A stretch of DNA of 64,000 nucleotides from Desulfofustis glycolicus DSM 9705 (lineage in GTDB: Bacteria > Desulfobacterota > Desulfobulbia > Desulfobulbales > Desulfocapsaceae): the NCBI RefSeq assembly GCF_900130015.1, contig NZ_FQXS01000021.1, positions 31,122-95,121 on the forward strand, read 5' to 3'. Shown here piece by piece: positions 54,083 to 62,451 of the stretch; positions within the stretch are counted from its first letter, which is position 1, and each line of letters starts with the position of its first letter. Position numbers and translations under genes: made by a program. The notes below the pieces were generated by a model that was given only the letters and a program-made list of their open reading frames with translations, was not told the DNA's origin and made no database searches.

Positions 54083-55435
54083 ATGAGAAGACTCTTTGGA
54101 ACCGACGGCATCCGCGGCGAGGCCAACACCCACCCGATGACAACCGAGATCGCCATGCAGGTGGGCCGGGCCATCGCCTTTATCGTCAAGGACCGCTCGC
54201 GCGGCCACGGCATTGTTATCGGCAAGGACACCCGGCTCTCCTGCTATATGCTGGAAAATGCGCTGGCTGCCGGTATCTGTTCGATGGGTGTCGACGTGAT
54301 GCTGGTCGGTCCGCTGCCGACCCCGGGCATCTCCTTTATCACCACCTCGATGCGTGCCGATGCCGGCGTGGTGATCTCCGCCTCCCACAACCCGTTTCAG
54401 GACAACGGCATCAAGATCTTCACCCACGACGGCTTCAAACTACCAGACGACGTGGAAGAAGAGATCGAGGACCTGATCTTCTCCCAGAAGATGGAGGCGC
54501 TGCGCCCCGTTGCTGCCGAGGTTGGTAAGGCCGAGCGCATCGATGACGCCAAAGGCCGCTATATCGTCTTTCTGAAAAGCACCTTCCCGAAGCAATACGT
54601 GCTCGATGACTTTCACATCGTGCTCGATTGCGCTAACGGCGCCACTTATGGCGTTGCTCCCCATGTCTTCGAGGAACTCGGCGCCAAGGTTACTGCCCTG
54701 GCCGTCAAGCCGGACGGCACCAATATCAACCGCCGCTGCGGCGCGCTGCACCCGGAGCTGATGGCTGAGGCGGTGCGCGCCGAAAAGGCAGATATCGGCC
54801 TGGCCTTCGACGGCGACGGCGACCGCCTCATCGTCTGCGACGAGCGTGGCCAGATCGTCGATGGCGACCACATCATGGCGATCTGTGCCAAGGATCTGCT
54901 CAAGCAGCGCAAGCTGAAAAAGAAGACGCTGGTGGCCACCGTCATGTCCAACCTCGGTCTGGAAGTGGCCATTGAGGGTATGGGCGGCACCCTGGTGCGC
55001 ACCGCGGTCGGCGACCGCTACGTGGTCGAGTGCATGCGCCAGAACGGATACAGCTTCGGCGGCGAGCAATCCGGCCACCTGATCTTTCTCGACGACATCA
55101 CCACCGGCGACGGCATCCTGGCCGGCCTGCAACTCCTGTCGGTGATGAAGAAACAGGATCGCCCCCTCTCCGAGCTAGCCACCGTCATGGAGAGCTTCCC
55201 CCAGGTCCTGAAAAACGTCCGCACCAAAACCCGCATGAGCATCGACGAGATCCCGCACTTCACCTCAACACTCAGAAAACTCGAAGAAAAGCTCAATACC
55301 ACCGGCCGCATCCTGGTCCGCCCGTCGGGCACCGAACCGGTCATCCGTGTCATGGTCGAAGGCCAGGATGAAGAGCTGATCAACGACATGGCCGACGAAC
55401 TCTGTGAACTGGTCAGCAACGCCGACCGGATGTGA
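54083..55435 (+). CDS. glmM: Phosphoglucosamine mutase
   Basis: Interconverts glucosamine 6- and 1-phosphate on the path to UDP-GlcNAc. The phosphoserine S101 is in [14 protein letters not shown]; the metal loop is in FDGDGDRL; substrate-specificity [10 protein letters not shown] and the C-terminal phosphate-binding [12 protein letters not shown] are present. 450 aa. It ends the cdaA operon and overlaps a possible GTG start of the nucleotidyltransferase gene that follows. Confidence 0.96.
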   Translation: MRRLFGTDGIRGEANTHPMTTEIAMQVGRAIAFIVKDRSRGHGIVIGKDTRLSCYMLENALAAGICSMGVDVMLVGPLPTPGISFITTSMRADAGVVISASHNPFQDNGIKIFTHDGFKLPDDVEEEIEDLIFSQKMEALRPVAAEVGKAERIDDAKGRYIVFLKSTFPKQYVLDDFHIVLDCANGATYGVAPHVFEELGAKVTALAVKPDGTNINRRCGALHPELMAEAVRAEKADIGLAFDGDGDRLIVCDERGQIVDGDHIMAICAKDLLKQRKLKKKTLVATVMSNLGLEVAIEGMGGTLVRTAVGDRYVVECMRQNGYSFGGEQSGHLIFLDDITTGDGILAGLQLLSVMKKQDRPLSELATVMESFPQVLKNVRTKTRMSIDEIPHFTSTLRKLEEKLNTTGRILVRPSGTEPVIRVMVEGQDEELINDMADELCELVSNADRM

Positions 55436-55440
55436 CAACC

Positions 55441-55746
55441 ATGAAGCGAAAGCACCTCGATCTCCAGGAAGCAATCGCCAGACTCCGATCGGAAATGCCG
55501 AGGCTGAGCAGAGATTACGGCGTTCAGTCCCTGTCGTTGTTCGGATCCTATGTGCGGGGAGAACAAAGCCCAAAAAGCGATCTTGATATTCTCGTAGAGT
55601 TTTCAAAAACTCCGGGAATGCTGAAGTTCATGGACCTCGAACACGATCTTTCGAAGTTGCTCGGCGTGCCAGTCGATTTGGTTCACAAAAAGGCGCTGAA
55701 ACCAGCTATCGGAAAAAGAGTCCTTCAGCATGCCGTGCCGATATGA
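55441..55746 (+). CDS. MntA-type nucleotidyltransferase (antitoxin), pair 1
   Basis: A 101-aa minimal nucleotidyltransferase with G35-S36 and D47-x-D49 in LFGSYVRGEQSPKSDLDI. MntA antitoxins neutralise HepT toxins by AMPylation (family knowledge). It begins at ATG 55441, or possibly GTG 55432 within the glmM stop. Its end overlaps the HepT-like frame by four bases. The partner toxin is frameshifted, so the pair is probably inactive. Confidence 0.88.
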   Translation: MKRKHLDLQEAIARLRSEMPRLSRDYGVQSLSLFGSYVRGEQSPKSDLDILVEFSKTPGMLKFMDLEHDLSKLLGVPVDLVHKKALKPAIGKRVLQHAVPI

Positions 55747-56104
55747 AGAAAAATCTTCTCAGCAGTGATTATGTTCAGGACATTATAGATGCAATGGACA
55801 GGGCTGAAGAGTTTATCGGAAATTCAGGATATGATGAATTTGCCCGGGATTTGAAAAGTGTCTTGCAGTTGTCCGTTGCCTGGAAATAATCGGTGAGGCG
55901 GCCAAGAAAATTCTATCGGAACACCGGAAACGATACAAATCCATCCCATGGCGTAGTTTGGCGGGGATGAGAGATAAATTGATTCACGACTATGCCGGCG
56001 TAAGTGTGGACATCGTTTGGCAGACTACAAAGGATGATATTCCAACCATTAAACCCTTGCTGGTGAAAATGCTTAAAGACCTGCGTCTCGAAGAGATCGA
56101 GTAA
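55743..56104 (+). pseudogene. HepT-like HEPN toxin, frameshifted
   Basis: The first 35 codons encode a HepT N-terminus (MKKNLLSSDYVQDIIDAMDR), then the frame ends at a TAA. In the +1 frame after about 55851 the family resumes: VVRCLEIIGEAAKK, SIPWRSLAGMRDKLIHDYAG (with the R-x4-H RNase motif as RDKLIH), VSVDIVWQTT, ending at 56104. One missing T in the TTT run at 55849-55851 explains the break. Sequencing error cannot be excluded from one assembly. Confidence 0.8.
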
Positions 56105-56176
56105 TAGACAGCGTCGATTTTCCTACATCGGTGCAAGCGAAATGACCGACGAACTTCGCGAACCGGTCACTATGAG

Positions 56177-56503
56177 CTATGCTTGCAATAGACGCCGTTG
56201 CAGCAAAGCCTGCATGTCGCGGCGACCGTCGGCAATCACCATGACATAGACATTTTCGGCCATGACCCGGTAGATGATGCGGTAGGGTTTGAAAAATATC
56301 TCACGGTACTCGCGAAGGCCGACGGCCAGCAGTTCCTTCGGATAGGCCCCTCGTTCCGGGTTTTCAGAGAGGCTTGAAAAGACATTCTCTACTTGATCGA
56401 GAACGTAATCCGCTTTTCCCGGCACGTCGTGAGACTCGATATAGTCGTATAACTCCTCGAGATCGCGGGACGCATCGTCGGTCAGAAATACCTGGAAAGC
56501 CAT
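56177..56503 (-). CDS. ParE/RelE-family toxin
   Basis: A 108-aa plasmid-stabilisation-type toxin: FLTDDASRDLEELYDYI at the start, LREYREIFFKPYRIIYRV in the middle and VIADGRRDMQALLQRRL at the end, all typical of ParE. Its start overlaps the antitoxin stop by one base (TGATG). It converges with the broken HepT gene; an imperfect hairpin between them (56133-56186) may terminate both. Confidence 0.9.
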   Translation of the reverse strand: MAFQVFLTDDASRDLEELYDYIESHDVPGKADYVLDQVENVFSSLSENPERGAYPKELLAVGLREYREIFFKPYRIIYRVMAENVYVMVIADGRRDMQALLQRRLLQA

Positions 56504-56778
56504 CAGCGAATCTTGTTCCGCTCTCGAAGTCTCTGTACGACATCACCGGCGGGCTGGACCTTGCCTTCCTCGATCTGACGCATACCGAGCGCAAGAATCT
56601 TCAGAAGAGCCATGGTCTCATGGGTCTGCTCATAACTTTCGATGTCCTGCACAACGACCTTGGCTTCGCCATTCTGGGTGATAATCAGGGGATCGCTTTG
56701 CCCCGACAGGTTACGCACGATTTCTGCGGCATGGGCCTTCAGGTAACTGATCGGTTTGATCTGACTCGATAGCTTCAT
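56503..56778 (-). CDS. Phd/YefM-family antitoxin
   Basis: A 91-aa antitoxin starting MKLSSQIKPISYLKAHAAEI, with PLIITQNGEAKVVVQD typical of Phd/YefM DNA-binding domains; the C-terminal helix would wrap the toxin. AAAGGAGG sits before ATG 56778. A perfect inverted repeat upstream is a likely operator, since these antitoxins repress their own genes. Confidence 0.9.
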   Translation of the reverse strand: MKLSSQIKPISYLKAHAAEIVRNLSGQSDPLIITQNGEAKVVVQDIESYEQTHETMALLKILALGMRQIEEGKVQPAGDVVQRLRERNKIR

Positions 56779-56795
56779 ATCCGTCCTCCTTTGAT

Positions 56796-56830
56796 GACTA
56801 AATATAGTCCTTAAACAGGTCAACCGTCAA
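56796..56830 (-). promoter_or_regulatory. Promoter and operator of the Phd-ParE pair
   Basis: On the minus strand TTGACG (56825-56830), 18 bases, then TATATT (56801-56806). The -10 lies inside the palindrome GACTATATTTAGTC (56796-56809; 5-bp arms), so a bound antitoxin would block the promoter. Confidence 0.55.
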
Positions 56831-57062
56831 TCTGAATCGCTTCGGTTCGACACAGCGTGAAATTTATGGCAAAACAGGCAACCTTGAACCGGGTTCCGAG
56901 CTATACGGGAAGGCGTTTGAAAGCTGGTGTTTTCATGAGCGGTGCGCGTATAATTCATATCGGGAATGTTTCGCTGATCTCAGCTATTGGCGATTGGCCG
57001 GTGGAACAGAAATGGATTTCATCATCAATGATATGGTAATTGCCATCGAGGCTAATATTTAG
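56826..57062 (+). pseudogene. Remnant of an AAA ATPase, DUF4143 domain
   Basis: In the frame ending at TAG 57060-57062 the translation reads NLEPGSELYGKAFESWCFHE, then SYRECFADLSYWRLAGGTEM and DFIINDMVIAIEAN. This matches the C-terminal DUF4143 part of ATPases such as those with GKAFE...F.HEL, YWR..sG.EVDFII and AIE.K blocks. There is no start codon, the ATPase domain is absent, and the end is broken. A weaker continuation (NHFRVLLWQG) appears after a shift. A different frame here gives a 60-aa ORF that is not a gene. Confidence 0.65.
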
Positions 57063-57264
57063 ACCTCTCGGCCAAACATTTCAGAGTCCTCCTTTGGCAA
57101 GGCAGGATCTTCCGATAGTTCCGAAGCCGTCTGAACCAACGCGGACAAACCTCTTTTCCTCTGTTGTTATGCCCTGAAATAGAATAGAATTGTCTTGTTT
57201 GAATAACCGACAGTTGGCTAACAGCCACGTCCCAAAACCAGACCTCCTTGCGCAAGGGCCGTTG

Positions 57265-57687
57265 ATGGATCGACCGCTTCACCGGGCAGATGCCGCCACG
57301 AAACAGCAGTTGTGCACCACGATCACTGATGCCATCAATGGTGACCCACAGGTACTCTTTGCTTTCCTTCACGGCAGTTTCCTCGAGACGGACCTGCCAT
57401 TTCACGATATCGATCTGGGCGTTTTTCTTTATGAGCCGGACAAACTGCAACGGGTCGATTACGCCGCCCGTTTATCCCAATTACTCAGCGCCAAAACGGC
57501 TCTTCCCGTTGATGTTAAAGTTCTCAATGACGCCCCGTTGACGTTTTGCTATCACGTCATCAGAGGCACGTTGCTTGACAACAAAGACGATGAACTCTGC
57601 TGCCGTTTTATGGAAGATACGATGAGAGCGTATTTCGACATTAAACCAATCCTTGATCGTGCCGCCAGAGAGGCGTTTGCCCCATGA
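57265..57687 (+). CDS. MntA-type nucleotidyltransferase (antitoxin), pair 2
   Basis: A 140-aa protein with G37-S38 and D48-x-D50 in FLHGSFLETDLPFHDIDLGV, the metal-binding signature. ATG 57265 is preferred; an in-frame TTG 25 codons upstream adds featureless sequence. It overlaps the HEPN gene by four bases. MntA proteins transfer AMP to a tyrosine of their HepT toxin. Confidence 0.88.
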   Translation: MDRPLHRADAATKQQLCTTITDAINGDPQVLFAFLHGSFLETDLPFHDIDLGVFLYEPDKLQRVDYAARLSQLLSAKTALPVDVKVLNDAPLTFCYHVIRGTLLDNKDDELCCRFMEDTMRAYFDIKPILDRAAREAFAP

Positions 57688-58100
57688 GTCTGAACAAGGA
57701 TCTGCTCCGCACTCGTTGTCAGGAAATCATCGAATCATGCGACCGCCTCGACAAGATTGCTCGGCTTTCAAAAGACGCGTTTCTCAGCGATCAGGATGCC
57801 AAAGACATTGCCAGTTATCGTCTGTTGCTCGCAATTGAGGGCGCTCTCAATATCTGCTACCATATATGTTCGAAAAAATTAAAGAAAGTTCCTGAAAACT
57901 ACGCTGATTGTTTTCGTCTTCTCGGTGAGTCAGCTCTCATCCCTCCCGATTTAGCCGATAAGCTGCAAAAGATGGCCCGATTTCGTAACCTCCTGGTTCA
58001 TGTTTACTGGGAAGTTGACGAGGATTTGATTTACACGATTCTCCTTTCGCATGTGCAAGATCTTCGTGAATTTGTCGGCAAGGTCGCGTACCTTGGGTAA
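57684..58100 (+). CDS. HepT-type HEPN toxin, pair 2
   Basis: A 138-aa HEPN-fold RNase with the R-x4-H-x-Y motif R101-NLLV-H106-V-Y108, where the tyrosine is the AMPylation site. Intact, unlike the pair 1 toxin. It is coupled to its antitoxin by an ATGA overlap. AT-richer by eye than the flanking housekeeping genes, which fits horizontal gain. Confidence 0.9.
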   Translation: MSLNKDLLRTRCQEIIESCDRLDKIARLSKDAFLSDQDAKDIASYRLLLAIEGALNICYHICSKKLKKVPENYADCFRLLGESALIPPDLADKLQKMARFRNLLVHVYWEVDEDLIYTILLSHVQDLREFVGKVAYLG

Positions 58101-58135
58101 ATAATTTTTTCACCTTTTCCGGCCGTGGAGTCTTC

Positions 58136-59293
58136 ATGTCACGCTTACACCTGATCGCTCTCTTCTCTCTCTGTTTTCTGTGGATGCAGACACTGCAGCC
58201 TGTCACCGTAGCCGGGGCCAACAACGATCCTGCTGCGCCGCCGGCCCCGGAGGTGCGGGTAGTGGAGATCACCCCCAAGCCGGTCTCCTTGTCGACCGAC
58301 ATCGTCGGTGAGATCAGGGCCTATCGGGAAGTCGATCTCCGGGCCCGGGTGACCGGCAATCTCACCGAGATCCGGTTTCAGCCGGGACAGAAGGTAAAAA
58401 AGGGTGACGTGCTGTTTGTCATCGATCCCGGCGCCTACGAAACGGCGCTCGCGTCCTCCCGGGCCGCCCTCGCGCAGGCGTCCGCCTCGCTGGCCCGGGT
58501 CAGGCAGGACGTCGAGCGCTACAAGCTACTGCTACCGGACAACGCCATCCCGCGCCAGGTCTATGACCAGACGGTGTCGCAGGCCGAGCAGGAGGAGGCG
58601 GTGGTGGCCATCCGCCAGTCCGAGGTGGAGCGGGCGCAGCTCGAACTGGAATATACCACGGTACGCGCCCCGTTTGATGGGCGGATCGGCCTGCAGAAAA
58701 TCGAGGTCGGCGGGCTCGTTTCCGCCGGCCAAACCTCGCTGGCCACTGTTTCCACACTTGATCCGGTTGCGGTTCATTTCGCACTGGCCGAGAACGACTA
58801 CCTGCAGCACGTCAGACGAATGAGTGGTCCGGATGCGCAGCGGGGGCAGGAACGGGAAACCGGTGATCTGCCGTTGCAGCTCATCCTCGCCGACGGGGGT
58901 ATCTACCGGGAAGAGGGTGCCATCGACTATATCGACCCGGAAATCAACCCAACATCCGGCACCCTCGGTGTTCGGGCCATCTTCCCCAACCCGGACGGAC
59001 TGCTGCGGCCCGGTATGAACAGCCGGGTGCGAATCTACTACGCGCAACTCGAGCAGGCCATTGTTATACCGCAGCGAGCGGTTACGGAAACGCTGGGCAA
59101 CTATTTCGTCACGGTGATCGATGGGGAGCAGGTGGCGGCCCGGCGTCCGGTCCGCCTTGGCCCCCGGATGGGCGATCAATGGTTGGTTGAAGAAGGGCTT
59201 GCCGCCGGGGAGATCATCGTCGTTGACGGTGTTCAGAAGGCGCGGCCTGGCGCCAAAGTCAACCCGGTCCTGCTGCCGGCCGCCACCAACTGA
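58136..59293 (+). CDS. RND efflux periplasmic adaptor (AcrA/MexA type)
   Basis: Membrane-fusion protein of 385 aa with a signal peptide (MSRLHLIALFSLCFLWMQTL), lipoyl-like halves (GNLTEIRFQPGQKVKKGDVLF; YTTVRAPFDGRIG), a hairpin between them, and the beta-barrel and membrane-proximal domains. No lipobox is clear. It opens a three-gene multidrug-type operon; the permease starts 11 bases on. Confidence 0.92.
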   Translation: MSRLHLIALFSLCFLWMQTLQPVTVAGANNDPAAPPAPEVRVVEITPKPVSLSTDIVGEIRAYREVDLRARVTGNLTEIRFQPGQKVKKGDVLFVIDPGAYETALASSRAALAQASASLARVRQDVERYKLLLPDNAIPRQVYDQTVSQAEQEEAVVAIRQSEVERAQLELEYTTVRAPFDGRIGLQKIEVGGLVSAGQTSLATVSTLDPVAVHFALAENDYLQHVRRMSGPDAQRGQERETGDLPLQLILADGGIYREEGAIDYIDPEINPTSGTLGVRAIFPNPDGLLRPGMNSRVRIYYAQLEQAIVIPQRAVTETLGNYFVTVIDGEQVAARRPVRLGPRMGDQWLVEEGLAAGEIIVVDGVQKARPGAKVNPVLLPAATN

Positions 59294-59304
59294 CGGAGGC
59301 GATC

Positions 59305-62300
59305 GTGGCAAAATTTTTCATCAACCGGCCGGTCTTTGCCATCGTCACCTCGCTGATTCTCCTGCTCGCCGGCGGTATCGCCGGGTTGACCCTACCGATC
59401 GCGCAGTTTCCCCAGATAACTCTGCCGACCATCCAGGTATCGGCCATCTATCCCGGAGCCGATGCCGGCGTCGTGGAAGAGAGTGTCGCACTGCCCATCG
59501 AAACCCAGATCAACGGGGTCGAGGGCATGTCCTATATGTCGTCGACCGCTTCCGGCAGCGGCTATTACAGCCTCAACGTGACGTTCGGACTGGAAGCCGA
59601 TCCGGATATTGCCTCGGTCCAGGTGCAGAACCGCGTGGCCCAGGCCAACGCGCAACTGCCCTCCGATGTCCTCGCCAGTGGGGTGACCACCAAGAAGACG
59701 ACGCCGGACACTCTGATGTACATCGCTCTGTACTCGCCGCAGCAGACCTACGACGAACTATTCCTGGCAAATTATACGGCCATCAATATCGTCGAGAGCA
59801 TCAAGCGGGTCAAGGGGGTTGGCAATGTCCAGCTCTTCGGCGCGGAATTCGGCATGCGGGTCTGGCTGCACCCGGAGCGCATGGCCACCCGGGGGTTGAC
59901 GCCGGGCGATATCTACCAGGCGATCAAGGAACAGAACGCCCAGGCGCCGGCAGGCAAGGTCGGTCAGTTGCCGGCACCCGATGAGCAGCAGTTTCAGTAC
60001 AGCGTCCAGGTTCGGGGCAGGCTGTCGGACCCGGAAGAGTTCGAAAACATCATCGTCCGCGCCCAGGCCGACGGCTCGGCGATCCGCATTAAGGATGTCG
60101 CTCGGGTCGAACTCGGTGCCAAGGACTACAATTATGCCGCCCGCTACAACGGCAAACCGGCGGTGGCCTTTTCTATCAACCTGACGCCGGACGGTAGCGC
60201 CATCGAGACGTCGCAGTTGATCAGAAAGAAGCTCGATGAACTTGCCATATCCTTTCCCGATGATGTCGACTACGAGATCGTCAACGACAACACGGTCTTT
60301 ATCAAGGCTTCGCTGGAGTCGGTGGCCCACACCTTTTTCGAGGCGCTGCTGCTCGTTCTGCTCGTCGTCTTTCTCTTTCTCCAGAGTTTTCGGGCAACAT
60401 TGATCCCGATGCTGGCTGTACCTGTCTCCCTCGTCGGCACGTTTGCCGCCTTCGTGCTGCTCGGCTTTACCATCAACACCATGACCATGTTCGCCATGGT
60501 GCTGGCCATCGGCATCGTCGTCGACGACGCGATCATCGTCGTAGAGGCCGTTGAGCACCACATGGCCCACGGCCTCACCCCGCGCCAGGCAACGGTGCAG
60601 GCGATGGAGGAGGTGAGTGGACCGGTCATCGCCACGGCCCTGATCCTAGCTGCGGTCTTTGTTCCGGTCGCGTTTCTCGGCGGCATGGCCGGCGTCATGT
60701 ACAAACAGTTTGCGGTGACCGTTGCCGTCTCCACTCTGCTCTCCGCCTTCGTCGCCCTGACGCTGACCCCGGCCCTCTGCTCACTGCTGCTACGGCCCGC
60801 GGACCCGAGCAAACGGGGGCGGGGATTCAACCGGTTTTTCGGTCTCTTCAACCGGCTGTTCGACGCGATGACCGTCAGGTACGGCCGAACGGTGCAGGTG
60901 GCGATCAAGCGGATCGTTATCAGTTGTACCATGCTGGCTATTATTATCCTGGCCGCATTCGCCATCATGCGCCAGGTGCCGGGTGCCTTTGTACCGGCCG
61001 AAGACCAGGGGTATTTCATCGGTTCGGTGATCATGCCCGATGCCTCATCACTCAACCGCACCATCGGTGTCGGCGACCAGGTCCAACAGGTGCTTATGGC
61101 CCAACCGGCCATCGCCCGTTCCCTGGTGATCAGCGGTTTCAGTATCCTGACCGGTTCCATCCAGTCAGATGCTGCTCTTTTTGTCGCCGTTCTCAAACCG
61201 TGGGCGGAGCGGAAGCAGCCGGAGCTGGGACTTGCTGCCACCATGCAGGCGGTGTTGGCCGAAGCGGGCGCGATTCCAGAGGCGGTGATCCTTGCCTTCA
61301 ACCCGCCGCCGATTCCGGGACTCGGTGCCACTGGCGGCTTTTCCTTCAAATTACAGGACCAGACCGGAGCAAGCCCGATGGAGTTGGCAACCGTTGCCGG
61401 GCAATTGGTAGCCGAAGCAAAGAAACGACCGGAAATCGGCCAGGTGTACAGTAAATTCAATCCCGGCACCCCGGCCTATCGCCTGGAACTCGACCGAGAC
61501 CGGGCGAAAAAACTCGGTGTCGCCATCAGTGACATCACGCTCGCCTTGCAGACCTTCCTTGGCGGTTTGAATGTCAACGACTTCACCCGCTTTGGCCGCA
61601 CCTACAAAGTTACCCTCCAGGCCGAACCGCAATTTCGTAGTGACATCGATGGCATCCGGCTCTTTCATGTCCGTAATGCGAACGGCGAGATGATTCCGCT
61701 GTCCAACCTGGTCGTACCGGTATCGATCGCCGCGGCCAATACCCTCGAGCGCTATAACATGTTCCGCTCCGCCGAGCTCAGCGGCGAACCGGCCCCGGGA
61801 TTCAGCTCCGGCGAGGCCATCAAGGCCATGGAAGAGACAGCCGCCCAGGTATTGCCGCAGGGCTACGGCTACGAATGGTCGGGCATCAGTCTGCAGGAAA
61901 AAGAATCGGCAGGGCAGGCGCCGATCATTTTTGCCCTGGCCCTCGTCTTTGTCTTCCTTTTCCTAGCCGCGCTTTACGAGAGCTGGTCGATCCCCTTTGC
62001 CGTACTCCTGGCTGTACCGATCGGCGTCTTCGGCGCCATGTCCGGATTGTGGCTGACCGGCCAGACCAACAGCATCTACGCCCAGATCGGCCTGATCCTG
62101 CTCATCGGCCTTGCGGCCAAGAACGCCATCCTGATCGTCGAATTCGCCAAAATGAAACACGATGAGGGGCAGTCACCGGAAGCCGCCGCGCTGGAGGCGA
62201 GCAAACTGCGGCTGCGGCCGATCATCATGACCTCCATGGCCTTTCTGCTCGGGGTCGTCCCGCTGATTATCAAAGGCGGCGCCGGTGCCGCCGCCCAAAA

Positions 62301-62451
62301 GGCCATGGGCATCACCGTCTTTTCCGGGATGCTGACCGCCACCTTTATCGCCGTTTTTCTGGTGCCGGTGCTGTTTGTGGCCATCAGCCGACTGACCGGG
62401 GGCCGAAAAAAACAAGAACCTGCCCCACCTCCCAGCGAGGCGCCATGCTGA
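59305..62451 (+). CDS. RND multidrug efflux permease (HAE1 family)
   Basis: Inner-membrane proton antiporter of 1048 aa, starting at GTG 59305 (MAKFFINRPVFAIV). PIAQFPQITLPTIQVSAIYP, the paired aspartates in IGIVVDDAIIVVEAVE, FVPVAFLGGMAGVMYKQFAVT, and the late GLAAKNAILIVEFAK are HAE1 hallmarks. It overlaps the outer-membrane gene by 7 bases. Substrates are likely amphiphilic drugs or solvents, not metals, in contrast with the Cus pump. Confidence 0.94.
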   Translation: MAKFFINRPVFAIVTSLILLLAGGIAGLTLPIAQFPQITLPTIQVSAIYPGADAGVVEESVALPIETQINGVEGMSYMSSTASGSGYYSLNVTFGLEADPDIASVQVQNRVAQANAQLPSDVLASGVTTKKTTPDTLMYIALYSPQQTYDELFLANYTAINIVESIKRVKGVGNVQLFGAEFGMRVWLHPERMATRGLTPGDIYQAIKEQNAQAPAGKVGQLPAPDEQQFQYSVQVRGRLSDPEEFENIIVRAQADGSAIRIKDVARVELGAKDYNYAARYNGKPAVAFSINLTPDGSAIETSQLIRKKLDELAISFPDDVDYEIVNDNTVFIKASLESVAHTFFEALLLVLLVVFLFLQSFRATLIPMLAVPVSLVGTFAAFVLLGFTINTMTMFAMVLAIGIVVDDAIIVVEAVEHHMAHGLTPRQATVQAMEEVSGPVIATALILAAVFVPVAFLGGMAGVMYKQFAVTVAVSTLLSAFVALTLTPALCSLLLRPADPSKRGRGFNRFFGLFNRLFDAMTVRYGRTVQVAIKRIVISCTMLAIIILAAFAIMRQVPGAFVPAEDQGYFIGSVIMPDASSLNRTIGVGDQVQQVLMAQPAIARSLVISGFSILTGSIQSDAALFVAVLKPWAERKQPELGLAATMQAVLAEAGAIPEAVILAFNPPPIPGLGATGGFSFKLQDQTGASPMELATVAGQLVAEAKKRPEIGQVYSKFNPGTPAYRLELDRDRAKKLGVAISDITLALQTFLGGLNVNDFTRFGRTYKVTLQAEPQFRSDIDGIRLFHVRNANGEMIPLSNLVVPVSIAAANTLERYNMFRSAELSGEPAPGFSSGEAIKAMEETAAQVLPQGYGYEWSGISLQEKESAGQAPIIFALALVFVFLFLAALYESWSIPFAVLLAVPIGVFGAMSGLWLTGQTNSIYAQIGLILLIGLAAKNAILIVEFAKMKHDEGQSPEAAALEASKLRLRPIIMTSMAFLLGVVPLIIKGGAGAAAQKAMGITVFSGMLTATFIAVFLVPVLFVAISRLTGGRKKQEPAPPPSEAPC

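Noticed and set aside
55743..55890. In-frame stop in HepT as a recoding or selenocysteine event (selB is present)
   Set aside because: The stop is TAA, and the downstream homology is in another frame, so a frameshift explains it.
56857..57039. 60-aa ORF between the antitoxin and MntA pair 2
   Set aside because: The neighbouring frame, without a start, matches DUF4143; this one does not, so the ORF is accidental.
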